DNA of 64,000 bases, taken from NCBI GenBank assembly GCA_002399265.1, contig DHDG01000039.1, forward strand, positions 35,393-99,392. The letters run 5' to 3'. Below, in pieces: positions 24,037 to 32,388 of this stretch. The translations under genes were made by a program, and so were the position numbers. The notes under the pieces were generated by a model, which had not been told where the DNA came from, did not search any database, and saw only the letters and a program-made list of their open reading frames with translations. Positions within the stretch are counted from its first letter, which is position 1. Every line of letters starts with the position of its first letter. This DNA is from Firmicutes bacterium UBA4882. Its GTDB lineage: Bacteria; Bacillota; UBA4882.

Positions 24037-25800
24037 TTATTGTGATAGATTTTGAATAAAATAACCAAACATCGCAGGCGTTATTCCGGGAAACGCTCTG
24101 CAAAGAGCTTCTATATCGATGGTATTGCTCTTAGCAAAAACGCGCAGTTGCTCCAGTGTATTTTCAATCTCAGGAATGGTCGAACCGCCAAGCGGGGTCA
24201 GGGTATTATTGCTCCATTTCAGTACCAGCTGGGACGATTGAAGCCAAAGGTTAGGATCAACCATTTCATCAATCAAGACAAGCTTGGGTGAAAGTGCTGC
24301 CAGCAACTCACATGACTCAGTATTTTGAGAATCCAGTAAAAACAGTGATGGCTTATCCAGAAACTCCAATGCAATAGCAGGGACTGGCGCGTTCTTTGTC
24401 TTATTAATCCCTTGCAGCAGTGCAATGCTGAACCGGTCAGCGGCAATTGCTTTTCGCAGGCTTTTGGCCAAATCAGCGCGGGCCTCGGGAGAATCAGCAT
24501 TCAGTGTGAGCTTTGCTAACAAACCTAAAAGTGACTCCAATTCCGATTGGATGCGACTTAATTGGAACTGCACAACTACCTTTTCCTGATCGGCAACCAG
24601 ACCGCCATATTTGCCAGAATATCTGTTCAATAAATCTGACAGACGGCTCAGACTTTTTTCATATTTTCGCTGGGCCTTAGACGGGCTACTCTTGCCAGGA
24701 TCCTTAAGCAGTTCACTTTCAATTTTAATGGTCTTTGATAGTGCCTTATAGACTTTTCTATTATCGAGAAACAGCGCCGGGTTAAACTGAATGGCCGGAA
24801 CAGGCATTGCTTTTAGCCGACCTAAATCTTTAATAAGCGCATTCTCTTCACCCTTGAGTTTTCCATATTGATCAAGCAAGACCAAATGTTGTTCAAGAGT
24901 TTTGATTTCCTTTTCCAGGGAATCAAGCACTTCTTGCCTGAATGATAACTGCTGCCAGACCTGAACAAGCTGCTGCGATAGATCATATAGCTCTTTTTCT
25001 CCGCCGTAATAGGCAGGCGGATCCATCTGAGACAGACAGTCTTTTAAAGTGCCAACAATTGGACCTGACATGACACAAGCCACAAATTTCTTGCGTTCAT
25101 CTTTGAGAGAGAAGGACCATTTTATCAATGCAGCGGCGATTTCGGGGAGCGGAGCTGAATTCCAGTTCAGAGGCAGATATTTGTTTTTGAGTATAGCAAC
25201 CTGCTGCTCAGTGATTTCTTTACCGACCAGCTGTGCAAAGCAGTCCGGTGAATGCGCAGGTACAACTTGAGGTACTGTGGCCCCGGAGAAAAAACTTCCG
25301 ACATTCTGATTGCCCGCCAGAGTTTTGGAACCAGCCATGTCGTTCATGTTATTTAGAAAAGCAGTATAATCGCTTTTGGGTAACTCAAATTGCAGGACAT
25401 CAGAAATCTCCTGATTACCCGTATTATCCAGCAGGTTCTGATGATCATACCCCGGAATTATTATTTCCCAACGCATCGGCAGCTGCTGCCCATATGCTGA
25501 CATTAAATCGAAAATGTCATGTGAAAGCTTAAAGCAATGTATCACACAAATAACGGTGCCCTGTCCGCCTGGGTGCGCGACAGGGCCACCGCATTCAAGC
25601 ACTGTGTCACCGGCGACTAAGTAAACTGTTTTGTTCTTTTCGGCCCCGGTGATCTTTTTTTTGAGTAATGAGTTTAATTCATCACGGACTTTTTCATCTG
25701 AATCAATTGACGTTGCCCCAAGAATACTACGCAATTCGCTCCAGGATGCATGATCAAATGTCAAGAAATAGTTGTCCGTGGATTGTCCTAAATTATGCAA
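24037..25800 (-). CDS. Unrecognised protein C of three-gene cluster; shares N-terminal domain with protein B
   Basis: 587 residues, no signal peptide, no membrane span. Residues ~8-130 form a domain also found at the start of the next-upstream protein: F-x2-ASW near the start, an L-rich helix pair, a VLECG / VLPCT strand, a GTVICVIHCF strand and a WEIIIPGYD end. From about 255 to 425 the sequence is strongly helical and probably coiled coil (EKEIKTLEQHLVLLDQYGKL, then RKYEKSLSRLSDLLNRY). A C-terminal alpha/beta part follows (SLFLLDSQN, SPKLVLIDEMVDPN). Start TTG after GGGGGGAAG. I do not recognise any family; probably a cytosolic partner of the upstream membrane protein. Confidence 0.7.
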   Translation of the reverse strand: MHNLGQSTDNYFLTFDHASWSELRSILGATSIDSDEKVRDELNSLLKKKITGAEKNKTVYLVAGDTVLECGGPVAHPGGQGTVICVIHCFKLSHDIFDLMSAYGQQLPMRWEIIIPGYDHQNLLDNTGNQEISDVLQFELPKSDYTAFLNNMNDMAGSKTLAGNQNVGSFFSGATVPQVVPAHSPDCFAQLVGKEITEQQVAILKNKYLPLNWNSAPLPEIAAALIKWSFSLKDERKKFVACVMSGPIVGTLKDCLSQMDPPAYYGGEKELYDLSQQLVQVWQQLSFRQEVLDSLEKEIKTLEQHLVLLDQYGKLKGEENALIKDLGRLKAMPVPAIQFNPALFLDNRKVYKALSKTIKIESELLKDPGKSSPSKAQRKYEKSLSRLSDLLNRYSGKYGGLVADQEKVVVQFQLSRIQSELESLLGLLAKLTLNADSPEARADLAKSLRKAIAADRFSIALLQGINKTKNAPVPAIALEFLDKPSLFLLDSQNTESCELLAALSPKLVLIDEMVDPNLWLQSSQLVLKWSNNTLTPLGGSTIPEIENTLEQLRVFAKSNTIDIEALCRAFPGITPAMFGYFIQNLSQ

Positions 25801-25860
25801 ACGGACTTCCCCCCTAAATGGGTGAGGCCAGAATGTTGAATCGTTATTGCTCAGTCAGAC

Positions 25861-27675
25861 TCATTGGCCGCCTTTTAATTTAGCAATCATATCATCGATT
25901 TGCTTCTGGGACATGATCGGTTCTCCCTCATCTTTTGCCGGTCCTGCCATTATAGGAGCAGTTGTCTTGCCAGACGTGACTGGCAAAGGCGCCATCCCCA
26001 TCCGGTTAGTTTGGAACGGCTGAACCTGCGACTGGCCCAAAGAAGGAGTCCTTAGACCAGGTTGACTTGTGGAAGGTTCCGGCATGGTTCGATTAACCGG
26101 CTGTGCGTTAAATGGCCGCGGTTGTGGCGGTTGTTGCTGCTGTGGTTGTTCCGGCAGGAACGGCTGTGCCGGCAACACGCTTCTTTGAAATTGAGCCATC
26201 GTGTCCGGATTGGAGGGCACCTGCCGAGCAAAAGGCTGCGACAGCGAGTTCGAGTTCGAGTTCAAGTTCGAATCAGCAGGTTTAGGATCATCACTATCGT
26301 TATTAGGGGCAAACTGCCTGAAAAGGTCGTCAATCGATTTCTGACTCATTGATACTGCACTATAAGAACTTGGCTTAATACGATTCCCGGCCACATCTTT
26401 CATTGAATCGTTCATAGCGCGGCCTTCAGACGATGCTGCAACCTCTGGAACGGAATAACCGGGCTTTTTAAGCAGCCTATCCGCTACATCTTGGGAAACA
26501 TCGCCTTCTACAGCATAACTTTCGCTATATTTAATTTTTACCTTACCCTTATCATTATAATCGGCGCTACCAGCACTGGGTTCGGAAACCAACTTTTCTG
26601 AAACACTCTCGACGTTTTTGGTAGCTTCATTTTCTCTCGGAAACACCCAGCCATCCAATATGTTATTGGCAGGCTGTGCGTTGGCGGTTTGTGCACTGGT
26701 ATTGCCAGAAATGAAGGGAGCACTATTTGCTTTGACGTCCAGAGAAAAGAGCGAATCGCTCTGCTCTTGTTCCGGTACGGCGCTTCCGTTTGACAAATCT
26801 CCGCCGACCGAAAGGTCAAAATGAAGCTCTTCAGTTTGCGGAGCAGATTGCGCGTTCATTTCGAAACCCGGCACCGAACTTGCACCAACCTCCGCTGGTA
26901 TTGCTGCTTCCTTAAAGAAAACAGGAGCTTGCTCAGCTGCCGGCGTTGATGGCATCACCGGTGTCGGTGCAACTGGCATCGCTGAGGCCACGAATTCGTC
27001 GAAAGCAGGCGCAGGATCTGATTCTACTACTGGTGACGAAGGAGCAGCTTTGACAATTTCCACCCAAGGCTTAGGCTGCGGCGCAGAAGGCCTTTCGCTG
27101 ACTACTTCAGCCACTGGAGATACTGCAGGTTTTACCATTGGGGCCGCTGCAGGTTGTACCACTGGCGGTGGAGCTGGCGCTGCTGCGGGTTGTGCTGGCC
27201 TTTCGCTTTTGTAATAATGTGACTCTGAGGCGGATTCCTCCGGAAAGAAAAAGGAATAAAGCGCTTCTGCTGAAGGCGTGGGAATAAATTCATCTTCAGG
27301 CAAAAGGATTTCCCATGAAGCTTTAATTAAAACGCCTTCATTAAAGGCTGTCACTGCATCACCATCGGAAGTTTGACGGCAGGAATGCACTCTCAATACC
27401 GAACCGGTATCCTTACGCACGAGCGTACAAGGTAGCACAAAGCATCTGGATAGCAGCAGCAGGTTGTTGCCTTCTTTAATAGCCCAAATATCCGACTCCA
27501 GAGTTTTCTGCAGCGTTGTTCTTGGATCGGAGGTGCGCGGATCGATTGGTAATTGTTTCTTTACTTCAGCGGGAATTTGAAACAGGATGCGCATGAATCC
27601 GTTCCAGCTGGCTTCTGTAAATTGCAGAGAGACTTCTTGTTCAATGCTAAATTCTCGTCCATGAAGTTGTTGCAT
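25861..27675 (-). CDS. Unrecognised Pro/Ala-rich protein B of three-gene cluster
   Basis: 604 residues from ATG 27675, which follows GGGGGGAATTAAG. Residues ~8-125 are a domain homologous to the N-terminus of protein C: SLQFTEASWNGFMRIL, later FVLPCTLV, and KASWEILLPEDEF at its end. The rest is low-complexity, rich in Pro, Ala, Gln, Ser and Asn, and probably disordered. Two copies of a short amphipathic motif occur near the end: MSQKSIDDLFRQF about three quarters along, and MSQKQIDDMIAKL at the very C-terminus; they resemble the CheY-binding EIDALL peptide of FliM. No membrane span. Family unknown. A hexanucleotide repeat lies in the linker. Confidence 0.7.
   Translation of the reverse strand: MQQLHGREFSIEQEVSLQFTEASWNGFMRILFQIPAEVKKQLPIDPRTSDPRTTLQKTLESDIWAIKEGNNLLLLSRCFVLPCTLVRKDTGSVLRVHSCRQTSDGDAVTAFNEGVLIKASWEILLPEDEFIPTPSAEALYSFFFPEESASESHYYKSERPAQPAAAPAPPPVVQPAAAPMVKPAVSPVAEVVSERPSAPQPKPWVEIVKAAPSSPVVESDPAPAFDEFVASAMPVAPTPVMPSTPAAEQAPVFFKEAAIPAEVGASSVPGFEMNAQSAPQTEELHFDLSVGGDLSNGSAVPEQEQSDSLFSLDVKANSAPFISGNTSAQTANAQPANNILDGWVFPRENEATKNVESVSEKLVSEPSAGSADYNDKGKVKIKYSESYAVEGDVSQDVADRLLKKPGYSVPEVAASSEGRAMNDSMKDVAGNRIKPSSYSAVSMSQKSIDDLFRQFAPNNDSDDPKPADSNLNSNSNSLSQPFARQVPSNPDTMAQFQRSVLPAQPFLPEQPQQQQPPQPRPFNAQPVNRTMPEPSTSQPGLRTPSLGQSQVQPFQTNRMGMAPLPVTSGKTTAPIMAGPAKDEGEPIMSQKQIDDMIAKLKGGQ
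26245..26274 (-). repeat. Hexanucleotide tandem repeat in gene B
   Basis: Five units of CGAGTT-like sequence in tandem, coding for an Asn/Ser run. In frame, so copy number change alters length only. Confidence 0.8.
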
Positions 27676-27676
27676 C

Positions 27677-29035
27677 TTAATTCCCCCCGCCAGGATTGAT
27701 AAGAGGGTTAATATCACTCATAACCCAGAACTTTTGCAGACCGGGAGCCAGAAACTCCCACCACCCGGAATCCTTGACGCCACTTCGATAACGATGTCGA
27801 ACTGCAACCGCTGGAATATCATGACTCAATACCGAAAGCTTGCCGACATTCAAATCTGATTCAGTGTAGATATTTGTTCCGGCCTTCAAATAGTCAAAAG
27901 CGATCTGATCCTGCTTTATCCAGCCATCTAGTTGTGAATTCTGTACGTAAAGCCACGGTTCCTGCAAGGAGTCATAATCTCTTTCGAGAATATCCAGTTT
28001 TTCACCGGATTGAAAGCGACCCTGAGGATCCCCTCCGCCAACTCTCGGGAAAACATTGACAACGCCTTTGGCATAACCGCGGATTGTTGTAACCGAAAAC
28101 TCCTCACTGATAGGCAGTCGCAACGTTTTTGCTATCTCAGGAGCAGTCTCCCCCACCCAATACTTGGCGATATACCAGGCTTGCTGAAAATACATCGGTT
28201 TGAACTGGTAGGCCCCGAAAAAAACTCCACCAATAATCATCAGGACCAGAGCTACCTTAGCCAACTTTGACGAAGATCTGCTTCTGGATCTGGATATAGA
28301 CTTTGATTTGGCACGGCGTTCAAATCGTCTTTGGGCTGGCCGCGGCTCCGTTCGTGGACCGGTGCTGCACTCAAAAGCAGTTACGTGAAAACGCTCTAAC
28401 TCAATTGAATCCAAGACTTTCGGAAACTTGCCGAAATAGGCGTCTAAATCGGACGGTTTCAAGATCCTGTATGGAAAAGGCAAGAAATTATATTGCTTGT
28501 CTTGCGGAAAATCATGCAAAATTATGATGCTCGGTATAACATTGAGGGTTGCTTTTTTTACGCGTGCCTGTGTCCATTGGCAGACAGCGAGGATTGTTTC
28601 CTGCAACTCTGTTTTGGAATCAGCAAGATTCTGACCCTCTAAATCAGCCCTGTCAAATATAACGAAGATACCTGCAGAACCTGACGCAATAAGGGCCGGA
28701 TCCCTTTTTTGGATAGACCAGTCATCCGGCATTTGTATCAGTTTCCCGGCTGCCTGAATTTTGGCTTGATGTTCAAATACCCACTGGGCATCCTGATCAT
28801 TTTTCGAAAACAAAGCGATCATGAAAAGAGCAACTACAGCTAACAGAAATAAAAGCCCGCCCGCCATTGCGAATCTGAAATCAACAAACCCGCCAATGGC
28901 CAGGATTACCATAGCTGTTGTTATAACCAGCCCGCCGATTGAGATCAGCAACAGGAAATTGAAAATGCGGTTTTTCGGAGAAAAACCCTTAGCGGGTGAA
29001 ACATCCGCTATAATGCTCGTCAATAACCCGGCCAA
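27677..29035 (-). CDS. Unrecognised membrane protein A of three-gene cluster (NERD-like and SH3-like parts)
   Basis: 452 residues. Two N-terminal helices (residues ~26-48 and ~53-77) precede a cytosolic alpha/beta domain with AGIFVIFDRADLEGQN and IPSIIILHDF, which looks like a NERD-type fold with the usual E-x-K lost. An Arg/Ser-rich stretch (SKSISRSRSRSSSK) leads to a third helix (ALVLMIIGGVFFGAYQF, ~265-282). The outer part has GEKLDILERDYDSLQEPWLYV and DGWIKQDQIAF, typical of an SH3b wall-binding module. TTG start. Stop lies one base before gene B. NERD assignment is an inference. Confidence 0.65.
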   Translation of the reverse strand: MAGLLTSIIADVSPAKGFSPKNRIFNFLLLISIGGLVITTAMVILAIGGFVDFRFAMAGGLLFLLAVVALFMIALFSKNDQDAQWVFEHQAKIQAAGKLIQMPDDWSIQKRDPALIASGSAGIFVIFDRADLEGQNLADSKTELQETILAVCQWTQARVKKATLNVIPSIIILHDFPQDKQYNFLPFPYRILKPSDLDAYFGKFPKVLDSIELERFHVTAFECSTGPRTEPRPAQRRFERRAKSKSISRSRSRSSSKLAKVALVLMIIGGVFFGAYQFKPMYFQQAWYIAKYWVGETAPEIAKTLRLPISEEFSVTTIRGYAKGVVNVFPRVGGGDPQGRFQSGEKLDILERDYDSLQEPWLYVQNSQLDGWIKQDQIAFDYLKAGTNIYTESDLNVGKLSVLSHDIPAVAVRHRYRSGVKDSGWWEFLAPGLQKFWVMSDINPLINPGGGN

Positions 29036-29152
29036 TTACAGCCACCTGCACTTCCAAGAAACATACTCCAAATAAAGATACCTTTTACTATTTATCGGCA
29101 AAAGGCACTGTCATCTTTAGCTGTTATAGAGAAATATCTCCAGACATTTAGG

Positions 29153-29186
29153 TAAAAAAACAAGCCCGGGCTCTTCCCGGGCTACC
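29153..29186 (-). terminator. Terminator after speD
   Basis: Minus-strand stem GTAGCCCGGG / CCCGGGCTTG with loop AAGAG, then TTTTTTT. About 35 bases past the speD stop. Confidence 0.88.
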
Positions 29187-29220
29187 TGTAGCGCCCTTAG
29201 TTAATTACTTACTCTTCATT

Positions 29221-29604
29221 TTACGAAATTTTTTCCAAAACCATTTCGTTTGCAGTGAACAAACCGCGTTTAACTTCTGTAGCGCTCATATGTCCGGCTC
29301 GGAAACGTTTCGTAATATAATTACAAGCCTTCCAAGGATCAACGCTATCACCGCATGTGAAAACGTCTAATGCGGCGTAACCCAGCTCAGGCCAGGTGTG
29401 AATGGTTAAATGAGACTCGGATATAACCACTACACCGCTGACACCCTGGGGGCTAAATTTATGGAAGGCGACCTCCCGAACTTCCGCTCCAGCACCCAAA
29501 GCCGCTTCGACCATGATTTGTTCGATCGCTTTACGATCATCCAACACCTTAGGGTCACACCCATGGACTTCACATAAGATATGACGCCCCAAAGCATTGT
29601 TCAT
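29221..29604 (-). CDS. speD: S-adenosylmethionine decarboxylase proenzyme
   Basis: Makes decarboxylated SAM for spermidine synthesis. The self-cleavage site is SESHLTIHTWPE, where Ser becomes the pyruvoyl group. The catalytic Cys lies in DVFTCGDS. 127 residues, the short bacterial class. No speE or arginine/ornithine decarboxylase gene is adjacent. A strong terminator follows, so it is probably transcribed alone. Confidence 0.95.
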   Translation of the reverse strand: MNNALGRHILCEVHGCDPKVLDDRKAIEQIMVEAALGAGAEVREVAFHKFSPQGVSGVVVISESHLTIHTWPELGYAALDVFTCGDSVDPWKACNYITKRFRAGHMSATEVKRGLFTANEMVLEKIS

Positions 29605-29756
29605 TTACATTCTTTGCCCCCTTCATTCTTCAGGTGCGCTTAACGCACTAAATCCCACGCTCCTGACTGCAAAATCTAATCAAAATTTATTTTAACAGAG
29701 TACCCCCAAAAGTCAAGAGTTAAGCAGATATTTTCCTCTAAACCTTCTTGCCTATA

Positions 29757-31028
29757 CTATCTTATACTATGCAAATTTCGGAAAGCGTTTACTATTGCCG
29801 GGACTATTTGCTCGATAGCAAATCCGCCCTGGACAAATACTGTATATGGTTCGCGCAATGGGGCGTCTGCGGATAGTTCCATGGAAGCGCCCTGGACAAA
29901 TGTCCCACCAGCCATTACTACCGGATCAGGGTAACCAGGCATTGGTGCCGGTTCAGGATAAATGTGCGCTCCCACCGGCGATGCCTGCTGTAATCCTCGG
30001 CAGAATGCGACCAATAATTCTGCTCTGCGCAGATTAACAGACTGAATAATATCAGTGCGATTATCGTCAGGTCCAGGACTGCAGTAGTACCCTAATCGGC
30101 CGCCAAGTGCCGCCGTAAATACCGCGCCTGTCAGGGATTCCGTCACAAAGTGCGGCGCGAGAAACAGCCCCTGAAAAAGCAGCCTGTTGCCTGTCAGACT
30201 TGGCCCGATTTCGCCTTTAATCACCGGCGCATACAACCTGGCAGCTACCCTGTCAACCATCTCCTTTTTGCCGGCAACATAGCCGCCGCCTGGAGCCAAA
30301 CCTCCTCCGGGATTCTTGATTAACGATCCGGCGGTCAAATCTGCGCCCAAAGATGGAGGTTCAGCCTGCTCAACAAATTCTCCGTAACAGTTGTCTACCA
30401 AAATAACTGTGCCAGGCGCTTTCTGTTTTGCCAGAGCAATAATCTGACTTATTTGTGAAAGTGTCCGTGAAGGCACATTGCTGTAACCGCGTGAACGTTG
30501 AACCAGAAGCACTTTTGGCGATTTAAGCAAAAGCCGCTCCAATGCGCTCCAATCTATACTTCCGTCAGCGGTCAGCTCACATTCCAGATAATTAATCCCG
30601 CTATCAATCATACTGCCCGGTTCTGGCGCGCCTCCTGCGCCGATTACACGGCGCAGGGTATCATAGGGTGCTCCGGCAGCACTGATCAGGAGATCGCCAG
30701 GTTGCAGCAACGCACCCAGGCATAGTGCCAAAGCGTGAGTCCCAGAAACGATCTGCTGCCTGACCAAGGCGGCCTCTGCGCCGAATATTTGAGCATAAAC
30801 TGTCTCCAAAGCCTCCCGGCCGGCATCATCATAACCATAACCATCTGTGGCAGAAAAATGATGATAATCAAGCCTCACGCTGGTGAAGGCCTTTCTGATC
30901 CGTTCGGTCCATAAAAAAGAGTTCTCCAAAAATTTAGGGCGGTGTTCCATACTGCACTCGAAGGACTCCGTCGCCGCCTTACGCAAATCGTCCGTAACAT
31001 CTCCCAGGAAAAGATCTTTACTAATCAT
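29757..31028 (-). CDS. Methionine gamma-lyase family protein (aluminium-resistance type), PLP-dependent
   Basis: 423 residues, fold type I PLP enzyme. The block VILVDNCYGEFVE carries the Asp that contacts PLP, and SLIKNPGGGLAPGGGYVAGK has the PLP-binding Lys. The Firmicute family is annotated as aluminium resistance / cystathionine beta-lyase-like, but the reaction is not proven. It lies between hfq and speD, a common Firmicute position near miaA-hfq. Confidence 0.88.
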   Translation of the reverse strand: MISKDLFLGDVTDDLRKAATESFECSMEHRPKFLENSFLWTERIRKAFTSVRLDYHHFSATDGYGYDDAGREALETVYAQIFGAEAALVRQQIVSGTHALALCLGALLQPGDLLISAAGAPYDTLRRVIGAGGAPEPGSMIDSGINYLECELTADGSIDWSALERLLLKSPKVLLVQRSRGYSNVPSRTLSQISQIIALAKQKAPGTVILVDNCYGEFVEQAEPPSLGADLTAGSLIKNPGGGLAPGGGYVAGKKEMVDRVAARLYAPVIKGEIGPSLTGNRLLFQGLFLAPHFVTESLTGAVFTAALGGRLGYYCSPGPDDNRTDIIQSVNLRRAELLVAFCRGLQQASPVGAHIYPEPAPMPGYPDPVVMAGGTFVQGASMELSADAPLREPYTVFVQGGFAIEQIVPAIVNAFRNLHSIR

Positions 31029-31064
31029 AGGTCGCCTCCAGCTACCAATCTGCTTCTTTCAATG

Positions 31065-31092
31065 AAAGCAGCGGCCTGACAGGCCGCTGCTT
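31065..31092 (-). terminator. Perfect hairpin after hfq
   Basis: Perfect inverted repeat AAGCAGCGGCCTG / CAGGCCGCTGCTT between hfq and the lyase gene. The minus-strand T run is short (CTTTC), so it may be a weak terminator or a 3'-end stabiliser. Confidence 0.6.
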
Positions 31093-31122
31093 GCGCTTGC
31101 GCTAAAAGATAACTACTAGGAT

Positions 31123-31386
31123 TTAGGATTCATCAGTAAAGGTGCTCTCAGTACGTGGTGCATCACTCGCAAAGTCGAGCGCTTTGGCGGGAATAATCGT
31201 GGAAATCGCATGTTTATAAACTAGTTCGTGCTTACCGTCATTCTCGAGAATGATCGTGAAATTATCAAATCCACGGACAATGCCACGCACCTGAAAGCCA
31301 TTTACCAGGTAGATGGTTACTATTACGGCGTCTTTGCGCACCTGATTCAAGAAACCATCCTGCAAATTTATGGCGGGTTTATTCAT
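31123..31386 (-). CDS. hfq: RNA chaperone Hfq
   Basis: 87 residues with the Sm1 motif ([25 protein letters not shown]) and Sm2 VYKHAISTI (the YKHAI block). The N-terminus has the usual [11 protein letters not shown]. The C-terminal tail is short and acidic. Directly downstream of miaA, as in most bacteria. Confidence 0.97.
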   Translation of the reverse strand: MNKPAINLQDGFLNQVRKDAVIVTIYLVNGFQVRGIVRGFDNFTIILENDGKHELVYKHAISTIIPAKALDFASDAPRTESTFTDES

Positions 31387-31420
31387 GAAAATCCCTCCAG
31401 TGTTAACAATCGTTGGTTCC

Positions 31421-32368
31421 TTATTCGCCGTTACAGATTGACCTTCCTTCTAGCATTGCTGATATTTGTCCACTCATTTCGGTAGTGCTCTTGCCCGTAT
31501 GATCCAGCCAAACCGCGTTTTCTTCCCGGCGAAACCAAGTTAACTGCCTTTTGGCAAATCTGCGTGTGTTACGCTTAATTATTTCAACCGTCTCTGCCAG
31601 CGTCGCCCTCCCGTAAAGATAATGCACGATTTCAGCATACCCCAGAGCGGAAAGCGGGCCTTTATGAGTATTGTACCCTTTGGCTAATAGGTACTGCGTT
31701 TCAGCGATCCATCCAGCGGCCATCATTTTTTCGGTTCGCAAGTTAATGCGTTCATACAATTCACTACGGTCCCTATCCAAACAAAGCATCAGGCAGTTAT
31801 ATCTTTCTTCAGAACTCTGAAGACATTTGGCTTGTTGGCTGACCGGGAAACCACTCTGGTGATAAACTTCTAGTGCCCGAATAATTCTGACCCTGTCGTT
31901 CACATGAATGCGTGCTGCAGACACCTGATCAACTTCCTGCAGCTTTTCCCAAAGGTGTTTATTACCGTACATCTCAGCTTCCTGTTCCAATTCGTAGCGA
32001 TAGTGCTCGTCCCGACCGGGGCTTGGAAAAAGAAAACCTGTTACGGCAGCACGAATATATAATCCGGTTCCGCCCACCAAAATCGGAATGTGACCGCGCC
32101 CGACAATCTCCGGCACAATGCGGCTGACATCGGCAGCGAACTGGGCGGCATTATAAATCTCATCAGGTTCGGCAATATCGATCAAATGATGCCGCACCAG
32201 CAATTGCTCTTCTTTGGACGGTTTGGCGGTACCGATATCGAAATAACGATAGACCTGCATCGAATCGCCGGAAATGATCTCGCCGCCTAATTTTTGAGCA
32301 ATATGTAGAGCCACATCACTTTTGCCGCTGGCGGTTGGCCCGACAATCGCCAAGAGCGGATACTTCAT
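31421..32368 (-). CDS. miaA: tRNA dimethylallyltransferase
   Basis: Adds the isopentenyl group to A37 of tRNAs reading UNN codons. P-loop [14 protein letters not shown], then [18 protein letters not shown] and a catalytic region [13 protein letters not shown]. About 315 residues. ATG 32368 follows AGGTGAG; an earlier in-frame start lies 24 bases upstream. mutL is immediately upstream. MiaB, which modifies the same base, is encoded a few genes upstream. Confidence 0.96.
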   Translation of the reverse strand: MKYPLLAIVGPTASGKSDVALHIAQKLGGEIISGDSMQVYRYFDIGTAKPSKEEQLLVRHHLIDIAEPDEIYNAAQFAADVSRIVPEIVGRGHIPILVGGTGLYIRAAVTGFLFPSPGRDEHYRYELEQEAEMYGNKHLWEKLQEVDQVSAARIHVNDRVRIIRALEVYHQSGFPVSQQAKCLQSSEERYNCLMLCLDRDRSELYERINLRTEKMMAAGWIAETQYLLAKGYNTHKGPLSALGYAEIVHYLYGRATLAETVEIIKRNTRRFAKRQLTWFRREENAVWLDHTGKSTTEMSGQISAMLEGRSICNGE

Positions 32369-32388
32369 CTGCTGCTCACCTGCATCTG

